Shown here in pieces: positions 55,308 to 64,000 of a stretch of DNA of 64,000 nucleotides. Positions within the stretch are counted from its first letter, which is position 1. Every line of letters begins with the position of its first letter. Under the pieces are notes generated by a model. It saw nothing but the letters and a program-made list of their open reading frames with translations. It ran no database searches and was not told the origin of the DNA. The position numbers and the translations under genes are program-made. The stretch is from Ottelia alismoides (taxonomy: Eukaryota; Streptophyta; Magnoliopsida; Alismatales; Hydrocharitaceae): positions 1-64,000 of the forward strand of contig JAZKJV010007258.1 of assembly GCA_037367405.1 (NCBI GenBank), read 5' to 3'.

Positions 55308-55990
55308 TTGAAGAATTTGGATCCTGCTCTTAGGGAAGCACTAGAGAATAGACTGATTTTTGAACTTCCCTTCATACATGCCATTGAACACTTCCTCGAC
55401 ATTAAAGGATTAATAGTGAGCAAATTAATGATAAAAAAGTCGGGTGGGATAAGAACAAAGATTGAAAGACATATCTTGTCAATGTCCACCGCCTTGGTAT
55501 TGAGGAGAAAAACCAAGAGCCGCATAGTGAAGAAGGTGCCCAGATTTAACTGTAGAATCAAAGACACAACATTTACCTATGCTCAAATCGATGACAAATC
55601 ACCAATAAATATCCTCCTGACGTCTTTATTTGACAAGCTCAAACTCAGCCCTATCATAAAAATAAAAGAGATCGTTCAACTGGATGATCGATCAATAAAG
55701 CGGCTGAGAGGAACAATTTCGATCATCATTACATTCCAAGGTGCTCCATTCAAAGTGGACTTCACGATCATTGATATTGAGCATCAAGGAGAATTCACCC
55801 AGTCTCCAATTATTCTCGGAAATCCATTCTTGGCATTGACTAAGGCAATTATTATTTACAAGACTCGAGAAATCAATTTTATAGCCTTGGGAGCACTTCG
55901 ATCTGACCTGGTTTATAAGGAACCACGATTTTCTAAGGCAACCCATAAAGATGTCAACAGCTGTAACCATCAAGCGGTAGAAGAGCCCTA
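55308..55990 (+). pseudogene. Degraded retropepsin-like domain of element C
   Basis: Plus strand, first part of a 361-codon frame. It is collinear with the B protease: RKTKSRIVKKV against RKTKSRVEKHV, SPINILLTSLFDKLKLSP against SSINLMPTALYERLNLGP, FKVDFTIIDIE against YMVDFTVLDME, and SPIILGNPFLALTKA against SQIILGRPFLRTAGA. The active-site DxG is replaced by IDDKSP, so it cannot be an active aspartic protease. The relationship to B is distant. No RT follows. Confidence 0.78.
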
Positions 55991-56037
55991 CCCCGCTGCT
56001 ACACCGGAGATAACATCTGTTGAGGAGACTATTGGTT

Positions 56038-56397
56038 TAGAGACTCTCCCCCTGTTCCATTTCACGCTTCTCTCACCAAGGGAAATGACTTATCATATGA
56101 TCCTGAGATGTATGCATGGGCGCATCCTGAGTCAGCCAAAATCTCCTCTGATCACATTGATCAAATCAACCTGGCAAAGGTATGCACAACCATCAAGACA
56201 ATTGAGAATGAATATGCAGAGACTCTCCCCAGTGTTCCATTTCCTCCTTCTCTCACCATGGGAAATGATTTCTATTATGATCCTGAAACTTATGCATGGG
56301 CGCATCTTGAGCCGATCGAAATCTTCTCTGACCACATTGACCAATTCAATCAAACTCAGGAGTGCACCAACATTAAGACAACACAAAACATGACTGC
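56038..56397 (+). repeat. Tandem duplication encoding a 60-residue repeat in element C
   Basis: Two units of about 180 bp (56038-56217, 56218-56397), both starting GAGACTCTCCCC and encoding YDPExYAWAHxEP and SDHIDQxN motifs. In the first unit one base is missing near its start, so the frame before it (from 55308) differs from the frame after it (56108-56554). The unit is an exact multiple of three, which is how a coding duplication would look. Its end, HPSKKKVTFDLPKKK, is basic. Confidence 0.7.
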
Positions 56398-56554
56398 TCA
56401 TCCATCTAAAAAGAAAGTCACCTTCGACCTTCCGAAAAAGAAGTCGTCCAATGATTCCTCATCAGGTCCGGAAAGGGTAATCTACATGAGTGAGGTTTGT
56501 TCGGCAATCCTAAAACCCTATCTTCTCAAGGATCCAAACTTCGATTCCCGTTGA

Positions 56555-57253
56555 ATGACTTCCGTTCTGCCTATTATTCATCCAAAGCCGATTCTCCTGG
56601 TCTCATTAAATATACTAAAATAATTCTTATGAGCTTATTGAGACTGGTGCTTTAGAGTGTTCATCATCCGAGGACGAATCGCTTGATCCCAAGAAGGATC
56701 AAATTCTGAGAAAACAACTGAAGAAACTAAAGAACAAGAATATATGAAGTGCCTCCACTTTCAAATACTAATCATCTGAGGATAACTCCGATGATGGTTA
56801 TCTTTCATCTGATTCATATGCTTTATCTACTCTCCAGCATGATTTCTTTGAGGATAACACTGATAATTGTTGGGAATCATATGCTTCATCTCCTTCTTAT
56901 AATTATGATCTCCTACCACAAGCTCACAAAACGATCAACCGAAAACTGCCTTAATCATCGGCTACCCTCTCCCTCCCGACCCCATCGATTTCCTTGTACA
57001 TCTTCTTACTCTACTTAGGCCAAGGCCAAAGTATGAAGGGGGGCCGATGACGTCTGTACATACCATTCTCCCCATCTCACGATCACCTCATTTCCACCCT
57101 TCTTCTATACTTGGTCTGACCAGAGCTTAAGTATAGGGGGAACCGATGCTCATCTGTATATACTCTCCTCACTCCCATATCCTGACCGCCTCATTTTTGC
57201 TCTTCTTCTATACTTAGACTATTCACAGCCTAAGTATAGGGGGGCGGGATGAT
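56555..57253 (+). other. 3' untranslated part of element C with hairpin-polypurine modules
   Basis: Short broken frames, then three modules at 57010-57038, 57105-57136 and 57208-57239 (spacing 95-103 bp), each a hairpin CTATACTTRG.. / ..TAAGTATAG followed by five or six G. The same trio precedes the 3' end in element B, where another 1.3 kb and a terminal polypurine tract follow. Here the sequence is cut at 57253 by LTR D. Confidence 0.68.
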
Positions 57254-60072
57254 TGACGAGTCCGAAAATTACGCATGTTAAGAATGCATATATCGTGAAT
57301 TATCGTTCGCTTAAAAATAATTTATCGTTTCGTTGTAGGCGGCAATCAGAATCTGTCAAGAAAATAACCACAATTATTTAGTTAATTTTTAATCGAGTGG
57401 TATTATGTTTATTTTACATAGGCAAGTCCCAAGGTCGAACACAACGAGGCAAAGGAATAACCTAGAATTATGTCTATCAAAGTTCGTGCACGGTTTTCAA
57501 GGCGGTCTTTTTTTGTAATTTTTTAGTGTAATAAAGGATGCAAAATGCAAATTTGGCCTATTTTAGGGATTAAATGTAAATGTCAAGCAAACGATGTCTA
57601 AAAATTACGAAACTTTGCCAAGATGATAAGTATGATGAAATGAATGCACTGTAATATTTTTGGACTTTTTAGATATAAGATGATTTTTTATGGATTTTTA
57701 AATGCAGACAAAGTGAATTTCAATATTTAATTATAATAAATATTAAATCTACCTATTTTCAAGGGATAAAATTATCCAAGATCTATCACTGGTAATGGAT
57801 CTCAGAAAAATCCTAAACCTCGAAAATGTCAGATTTAATAGCTATTAAAAATCAAATATTGAAATATGCAAAATGATTTTTATACAGCAAAATATTCATG
57901 CAAATGCAAATCTTTTTGGGCACAATGTTCACCACAATTAATTCTACAATATGTGATTTTTCGAGAATTTTTTGAGCAATGGCTAATCAAGGATAACTTG
58001 TAGAGCACAAAATGGGTAAAATATGGAATTTTCCACAAAATAATTAATTATCAATTAACCACTACTCATAAAAATGTCAAACATATGTCAAGATGTAGAG
58101 AATTAAATGATAAACATCATGCTATTTTTGGAAAATTAAATAATGCAATGTAGCAGTCCAGAATAACAGAAGAATATAGGGGTATAAATGTAAAATAAAT
58201 AATTAAAATAAATATGAAAATGCAAAGGGGGACCTAGGTGCAATTACCGATAACCAGGGGAAATATTACAATTTCGCCAGAGGGGCACGTGCGTGGCACG
58301 TGCCCTCTGGTCGATGGACTTTAATGCAAATAAGAGGACCTTCGGGGCGCTGATCGCAATTTCCTAATGGGCGTGCCCCCTGATGATGATTGATGACGTT
58401 CCCCATGCACATGCGTAGCACGTACGGGGGGCCTCGGGTAGTGTGCCTGGTCCTGGTCGGTGGGGAGCGGCGGAGGAGGGCCGCTCCGGTGGAGGCTTCT
58501 GGAATGGTGGAGATGCCAGGTGTCTCAAGCCCGGCGGTTGTGAGCTTCGATGCAGCGAAGACGTCAGTTGTGGCTGATGGCGATGCGTATGGTCGGTGAA
58601 GAAACCCGGAGAGCGGAGGCAGTCGATGACGACTTCGGAGAAGATCGTGGCGGTGAAGCGGTGTAGTCGAAGGTTGAAGGTAGTTGACCGGCGGAGGGTG
58701 AGCTGATGTAGTTGTTTTCGAAGAGGGTTATCGGAGCAGCTCTGCTGATGGCGCTCGGGGAATGAGGTTGAATGTAGAAGATGATGATCGAGAGATAGCG
58801 TTGTTGGTTGGAGAAGACTTTGTTGGCGGAGTACGTCGAAGTTGAGTCTTCATGGGCTCGACGGGACGATGGCCGAAGCACGACAGCAAGTCCATGAGAG
58901 GTGCTGCAACGAGGACGAAGATCCTCGGATCTCGTCGACGAGAGATGCTCGCCAGTCTATCACCCCGGCCACTAAATGAAGAGTAGAACGGTGGATGGGC
59001 ATTGACGATGCGGTGGTGTAGCTTTTATAGGGTAGAGGGCTCTCACCGGACATGGAAGTAGGGGATATGGGATTTGAGGTGGAGATCGGTTTCGATGATT
59101 GATGAGATTCGCGAGATTTGGAGATCGGGGATAAGGTTGAGGAGATCACGGGGGTGGATGTGCGAGATTCAAGGGGATGACAAAGATCGTAGGTCGGGGT
59201 TGATGGCGTGGGCGGCGCGGCGTAGAAAACGAAGGAGAACAGTGACTGATTGGGAAATTTGGGTTGATGAGGACGATGGATGGTGGCCGTCCGATCGGTC
59301 GAGATCGGACGGCCACGAAGTTGACATGTGACAAGCAGGAGGAGTAGAGGGTCGGGCACATGCGTGACACGTGCCTGAGAGGCACGTGAGATGCACGTGC
59401 GTGGTCTTTTTAATTTTTTTATTTTTTTTATAAAAAAATGAATAATAAAAATCCCAAAAATGGTGACATGTGGCGGCTCCAGGAGCTGCCACGTGTCAGC
59501 ACCACAAAATCAGAAAATAAAACCTTTAGAAAATCCAAAATAAATAGCAAATGCCTTGGATCGAAAAAGTTTCTTCACGAAATTGCTCGTCTCGATGAGA
59601 TCTACAACTTTCACGAAGACATCAAAATCAAAATCGATCATCTGCACAAAGTGATATTTTGGGGTATCCCATGTACATAGAAAACCATGATTTTTGGGGT
59701 TTATAAGATTTTTGTCATTGTTAAATCAGATGAAAATCTGGAAAAAATATGATAAAATCAAAGATAAATATTTACACATTAATCTAAGTTTTTTGGATTT
59801 TTATTAATTAAGAAAAAGAAGAAATAAAATAAAACACAAAAAAGACCAATTTTGTACAATCAGTTAGTGAAGACTTGGACCCAATTTGTTTTTTTGATTT
59901 CAAGCTCAATTTGGATTTGGTTTTTTACGCATTTTAATAAAACTTTTATCAAAGAAGACAAATGAAAAAGAAATAAACTAAAATAGGTTAAATATGTACG
60001 TAAAATAATAGGTCAAAAACTGCTAAAATACAAAATGTACAAAAGAGGCCCAAAACCCAACTTTCACATACA
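57254..60072 (-). repeat. LTR D, C-family LTR in inverted orientation
   Basis: Plus strand TGACGAGTCCGAAAATTACG onward is the reverse complement of the U5 end of the C LTRs (compare GGCAAGTCCCAAGGTCGAAC at 57421-57440 with GTTCGACCTTGGGACTTGCC at 52363-52382). Minus-strand TATA box TATAAAAG at 59022-59029; hairpin 59284-59315; palindrome 59572-59618. The U5 end at 57254 is exact, but no PBS adjoins it: the left neighbour is the 3' part of C. The U3 end is lost at about 60072, where copia element E starts. Confidence 0.75.
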
Positions 60073-60290
60073 TCACCTGCGTGGTGATCGAGGTCTACTT
60101 ACAACCTACCGACAAGTTCCTCCAGGCCGTGCCGTGGTTATTGCTAATGGGACGCACTCCCGATTACTAGATAGGGGGAGATTAGGATGACACCTTCTAT
60201 GCACCTCAAGAATGTGCTGCACGCACCTGATTTTTTTATGAATTTATTGTCCATTAGCAAACTTACGAAGGATTTACATTGTCCATCCAA
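60073..60290 (+). pseudogene. Copia protease end/pre-integrase remnant of element E
   Basis: Broken frames give VVIANGTHS, then MTPSMHLKNVLHAPDFFMNL and LSISKLTKDLHCP. The same stretch occurs in E2 at 63815-63960. A deletion joins it to the knuckle CEACQLGKHH, so most of the pre-integrase domain is missing. Confidence 0.75.
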
Positions 60291-61319
60291 TGTGAGGCTT
60301 GTCAGTTGGGAAAGCATCATTGGTCTACCTTTCCCAGTCGTCAGAGTCGGAGTAGTAAGTCCAAGTTTGAGTTGTTTCACGTTGATATCTGGGGTCCTAG
60401 TCGTGTTTTTGATCGTCAGGGACACATATTTTATATGGTCATTGTGGATGATTTTTCTAGTGTTTTTTGGGTCTTTTTGTTAAAGAATAAATATGAAGCT
60501 AGGAATGTTATCATAAATTTCATAAATGAAGTTCGTAATGTTTTTTCTGTGTCTGTATAGATTGTGAGAAGCGATAATGCCTTAGAATTTTGTGCTCATA
60601 CTCTCTCAAATTACTTTTCAACACAAGGGATTATACACCAAACATCCTATGCCTATACTTCCCAACAAAATGGAGTTGCACAAAGGAAACATCGTCATTT
60701 ACTTCATGTCACCAGGACGCTTCTCATACATACTCATGTTCTTCATTCTTTCTGGGGCGATGCTGTTCTAACGGCGTGTTATCTCATTAATCGCATGCCG
60801 TCGTCTGTCTTAGGTGAAAACATTCCTTTCTCCCTTGTTTTCCTTGAAAAAGAATTGTTCTCTCTTACTCCATGTGTGTCTGGCTCTGTTTCCTTTGTCC
60901 ACCAGTTGTATCTAGGTATTGACAAGCTCTCTCCTAGCGCTGTCAAGTGTGTTTTCGTCGGTTACTCCAGGACACAAAAAGGGTACATGTGTTATGATCC
61001 GTTGTGCATGAAATACTTTGTTAGTGCTGATGTCACCTTTTTTGAGTCTGTTATGTACTTCTCTCCTACAGGTGATCGGTTAGTATCCTCAGACACTAAT
61101 GAAGTCATATACATGCCACCACCACCACCTTTTCCACCACTACCTACATCTCCTACACCTCCTGTTACAGTTCCTTTTCCCCCATTGCCACTCTACTATA
61201 CCCATCAGCCTGCTTCTGCTCATGGTCACCGCTCATCATCTAGCTTTCCTGAGGTATATTCTGAGAATATAATCAATATTGATGGATCTAATGATTTACC
61301 TGAGCAGGATGTGTTATAG
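60279..61319 (+). pseudogene. Copia integrase of element E
   Basis: Two frames, 60279-60560 and 60564-61319, separated by one TAG (probably a mutated CAG). Knuckle CEACQLGKHH, first catalytic segment FHVDIWGPS, second RSDNALEF, third QQNGVAQRKHRH. In the third motif the catalytic Glu is Gln (CAA at 60681-60683), so integration activity should be lost. A Pro-rich linker (PPPPPFPPLPTSP) follows at about 61115-61185. Confidence 0.88.
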
Positions 61320-62249
61320 AGGCCATATAAGGATGCAAGTGATTTGTATCTACCTATTGCACTTCGCAAACATAAGCGCAGCCGCACGTCATATCCTATA
61401 GCATCCACAGTTTCTTTTGATCATTTATCTGGGGAATTCAGGAGCTTTGCCATTGCATTATCTGCGGTGGATATTCCACGGAATTACCAAGATGCATTGA
61501 AGGACAGTAGATCGCGTTTAGCCAGGGAAGAAGAGATGGCTGCTCTTCAGTCAAGAGGTACCTGGAGCCTTGTCCCTGCACCTACCGATGTGTCTACAGT
61601 GAGCTACAAGTGGGTCTTCACAGTTAAGCAGAATGCAGATGGCAGCATTAACAGATACAAGGCATGCCTGGTTGCTCGTGGATTTACACAGTCATATGGG
61701 GTGGATTATCTTGATACATTCTCACTGGTTGCTCGCCATTCCACCCTATGGATCCTTCTTTCTATTGCGGTTACTCGTGATTGGCCACTATTCTAATTAG
61801 ATGTTAAGAATGCATTTTTATATGGTGACTTGCAGGAGGAAGTCTACATGCAATAGCCACCTAGTTTTGTTGTTGAGGGGGAGTGTTCTAAGGTGTGTAG
61901 ACTTCATAAGGTCATCTATGGCCTTAAGCAGAGCCCCAAAGCTTGGTTCCAGAAGCTCTCAGACTTGTTTGAAAAATAGGGGTACAGACGTTCCAATGCA
62001 GATCATTCCCTATTCATACAGAAGACATCCAGAGTTATTATTGCAATTATGGTGTATGTAGATGATATCTTGATTACAGGTGATGATGGACAAGGAATTC
62101 AGAGGGAGAAAGAAATGCTGGCTTGTGAATTTGTCACCAAGGATCTTGGAGTCCTAAGATATTTTCTGGGACTGGAGTTCGCCAAAAATCCTCATGCACT
62201 GGTAATGACCCAGAGGAAATATGTCATTGACCTGTTGAGTGAAACATGA
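61320..62249 (+). pseudogene. Copia reverse transcriptase of element E
   Basis: Open pieces 61344-61796 and 62049-62249 with stops between. Motifs: AALQSRGTWSLVPAP, YKWVFTVKQNADGSINRYKA, LVARGFTQSYGVDYLDTFS, then LDVKNAFLYGDLQEEVYM with stops on both sides, and MVYVDDILITGDD with the catalytic YVDD kept. At least four in-frame stops are present, mostly explained by C-to-T changes in Gln codons. Confidence 0.88.
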
Positions 62250-63000
62250 ATGCTTGGATGTTGACCGACCACTACACTCATGGATCCGAGCATGAAGTTA
62301 TATGATGATGACACTGATGAGGTGGATAAGAGAAGATACAGAGAACTGGTGGGAAAACTTCTTTATGTTACTGTTAACAGACCCGATATCTCTTTTGCTG
62401 TTAGTCGGGTGAGCCATTTCATGGAGCAACCACGTCAGGTACATATGGATGCTATACATATGATATTCAAGTATCTTAAATCATCTCCAGGTGCAGGAGT
62501 GTTGTACAAGAAAGTCAAGGAGATTGCTATTTCAGCGTGTGCAAATGCAGATTACGCAGGATGCCCCAAGGATAGGAAGTCCACCACTGGATTTGTTGTG
62601 TATGTTAGAAACTCTCTCGTCTCATGGAGAAGCAAGAATCAAACTGTTGTAGCCAGATCCAGTGCTGAGTCTGAATATAGGGTTATGACCCAGGTCAGTA
62701 TAGAAATGATGTGGGTGAAAGCTGTTCTTACATATCTATATAGAGAAGTCCCACTTCCTATGGCTCTGGAGTGTGACAATCAAGCTGCTATATTTATTAC
62801 CAATAATCCACCATTTCATGAATGAAACAAGCACATTGAGGTTGATTGTCACTTTATACGAGATATGATTCAAAAGGGATTTATTTCTACATCTCATGTT
62901 AGCTGAGGGGGACCAAACTGCAGATATCTTTACCAAGGCGTTACTTAGAGGGCCAATCCAGAAGTGCTCTTCTAAGCTGAGCATGATCGACATCTATGCT
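62250..63000 (+). pseudogene. Copia RNase H of element E
   Basis: The frame 62280-62825 has YRELVGKLLYVTVNRPDISF, MEQPRQVHMDAIHM, ADYAGCPKDRKSTTGF, SSAESEYRVMTQ and LECDNQAAIFI. It then decays (HIEVDCHFIRDM is recognisable at about 62830-62865) up to the polypurine tract. ADYAGC has kept its Asp. A stop interrupts before the HIEVDCH segment. Confidence 0.88.
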
Positions 63001-63004
63001 CCAT

Positions 63005-63015
63005 CTTGAGGGGAG
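63005..63015 (+). promoter_or_regulatory. Polypurine tract of element E
   Basis: CTTGAGGGGAG directly before the LTR start TGTAGAGA. Confidence 0.65.
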
Positions 63016-63160
63016 TGTAGAGATACATGTTATGTTATTTTGTACCATTTCATATTTATCTTTTCTTCTAGACTCTTGATGTAATTTACGCATAGGCTAC
63101 TCTCCTATATAAGAGAGCCTAGGGTGTATGGAATAAACTAGTCTCTTATTTTTCCCAACA
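63016..63160 (+). repeat. 3' LTR of element E
   Basis: 145 bp, TGTAGAGATACATG to TTTCCCAACA, with the TATA box TATATAAG at 63106-63113 and GGAATAAAC at 63130-63138. It matches the LTR of F (894-1034, inverted). The short LTR is very different from the 2.6-kb LTRs of G and H. Confidence 0.75.
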
Positions 63161-64000
63161 AGAAGCTATATAGCTTCATGCCTCTGGCATCTACCCCTGA
63201 GCAACAGAAGACTTATCGGAATGCCACCATGGTTGGTGTGTTCTAGGCAGCCCTTGATCCTGAATATGTTGGCAGACTCTACTATTCCTCCAATGGAGGA
63301 AGCCTTTCGTAGGCTCAGTCAGATCACTGTTCCTACTTCCACTGCCAGTCAGACTTCTTCAGCAATGGCTACCTCTCGAGGTCAAGGAGGCACTTCTCAG
63401 TTTCATGGACGAGGACCTCACGACTAAGGAGGTCGTGTTCGTCAACCCTGCACCTTCTGCCATTGTTTTGGACACACTTAAGATACATGCTACTCTTAGC
63501 ATGGATTTCCTACCTCTGCTCGTGTGGCTTAGCAAATTGAGCCTCCAACTGCCTCCTCTATGGATTAGATGTTTGATGATCTTGTAGCACGATTGAAGGG
63601 CATTATACCTCTAGCCAGTCCTATCATTTATTCCTCAGCCTTTTGGAGTCACTCTGATGTGACTGCCTCAGCCTCACCAGTACTTCAAGCAGTACTTATG
63701 CACTCACTAGCACTTGTGGATTTGATGTCGTTGAATGGATTATGGATTCTGGTGCCATGCATCAATTGCGAGACATGGATCACATCATACAGACATGTCC
63801 CTCCCAAACGCACGATGGTTATTGTAGATGGGACTCGTTGCCCAATTACAGTACATGGGGGGATTAGTTTGACACCCTCTATGCATTTACAGAATGTGCT
63901 ACATGCACCTGACTTTTTTATGAATTTATTATCTATCAATCAGATTACAGAGGATTTAAATTGTCGAACTATTTTGACCCATCTTTACTTGTGTTTCAGG
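63161..64000 (+). pseudogene. Copia gag/protease region of element E2, running off the window
   Basis: Begins immediately after the E LTR, without PBS or leader, in the middle of gag (LYSFMPLASTPEQQKTYR). The Gag C-terminus continues in the frame 63221-63427 (EEAFRRLSQITVPTSTASQT). A zinc knuckle CTFCHCFGHTxDTC (CX2CX4HX4C, 63449-63490) contains a TAA inside it. The protease active site WIMDSGAMHQL lies at about 63738-63770 and a pre-integrase start, SLTPSMHLQNVLHAPDFF, at about 63865-63920. Several stops and frameshifts. The remainder lies beyond the window. Confidence 0.85.

Larger units (their letters stand above)
26776..57253 (+). mobile_element. Gypsy (Athila/Tat-like) non-autonomous element C, second copy, split by the A/B composite
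   Basis: LTR 26776-28754 continues at 51443-52530 after the 22.7-kb composite. It is followed by an Asp-type PBS, a leader, an unrecognised ORF, a degraded protease, a 60-codon tandem repeat and three hairpin-polypurine modules. No RT, RNase H or integrase is visible in 52531-57253, so it could move only with help. Its own 3' LTR in the same orientation is missing; an inverted related LTR (D) begins at 57254. Confidence 0.72.
60073..63160 (+). mobile_element. Ty1/copia element E (same family as F), 5'-truncated
   Basis: Plus strand: a protease/pre-integrase remnant, integrase, RT, RNase H, polypurine tract and a 145-bp 3' LTR (63016-63160). The 5' LTR, gag and most of protease are absent on the left, where it abuts LTR D. 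No target-site duplication can be assessed. There are stops in integrase, RT and RNase H. Confidence 0.85.

Overview
The window is plant repeat DNA. It holds Ty1/copia and Ty3/gypsy (Athila/Tat-like) LTR retrotransposons stacked inside one another, two foldback/MITE-like elements and a split (CA)n microsatellite. No complete host gene was found. Long LTRs (2.5-3.5 kb), initiator-Met and Asp tRNA primer-binding sites, AT-rich noncoding DNA and plant-type TATA boxes fit a flowering plant; I cannot name the species. No rRNA, tRNA, CRISPR or bacterial-type gene is present. All element names used here (A-H) are local labels. All similarity statements are by-eye comparisons, not computed alignments.

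Layout. 1-1034: minus-strand copia fragment F, with RNase H and RT in permuted order. 1035-2688: anonymous DNA with one exon-like orphan. 2689-3038: old MITE. 3039-3236 and 23241-23362: two halves of one CA/CG-rich microsatellite. They are split by copia element G (3237-23240, minus strand, imperfect 5-bp TSD GCATG/GCACG). G is itself split in its coding region by copia element H (7509-18238, plus strand, TSD TGAAG, LTRs nearly identical but coding region dead). H carries a 275-bp near-perfect palindrome (11808-12082). 23455-26775: LTR plus leader of gypsy element C (first copy). 26776-57253: second C copy (plus strand). It is interrupted in its LTR by a three-LTR composite (28755-51437, minus strand) flanked by the TSD ATAGG. 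The composite consists, in plus coordinates, of LTR-A, a noncoding internal region A, a chimeric LTR, the Athila-like gag-pro-pol of element B, and LTR-B. 57254-60072: a C-family LTR (D) in the opposite orientation to C. 60073-63160: copia element E (same family as F), then a second gag/protease copy (E2) running off the window end.

State of the genes. Every polyprotein is damaged. B is the best preserved: gag, protease and an 870-residue RT-RNase H-integrase ORF are open over long stretches. It still has in-frame stops in the gag-pro linker, a one-base frameshift before RT, and an Asp-to-Tyr change in the RT active site. G has lost the RT YVDD motif and the integrase Glu. E has lost the integrase Glu. 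C has a degraded protease and an unrecognised ORF where gag should be.

The most unusual structures are the three-LTR composite with a hybrid central LTR, the palindromic element with ~30-bp subrepeats, arrays of short hairpins in the LTRs of G and H, and trios of hairpin-polypurine modules spaced ~100 bp that are shared by elements A, B and C.
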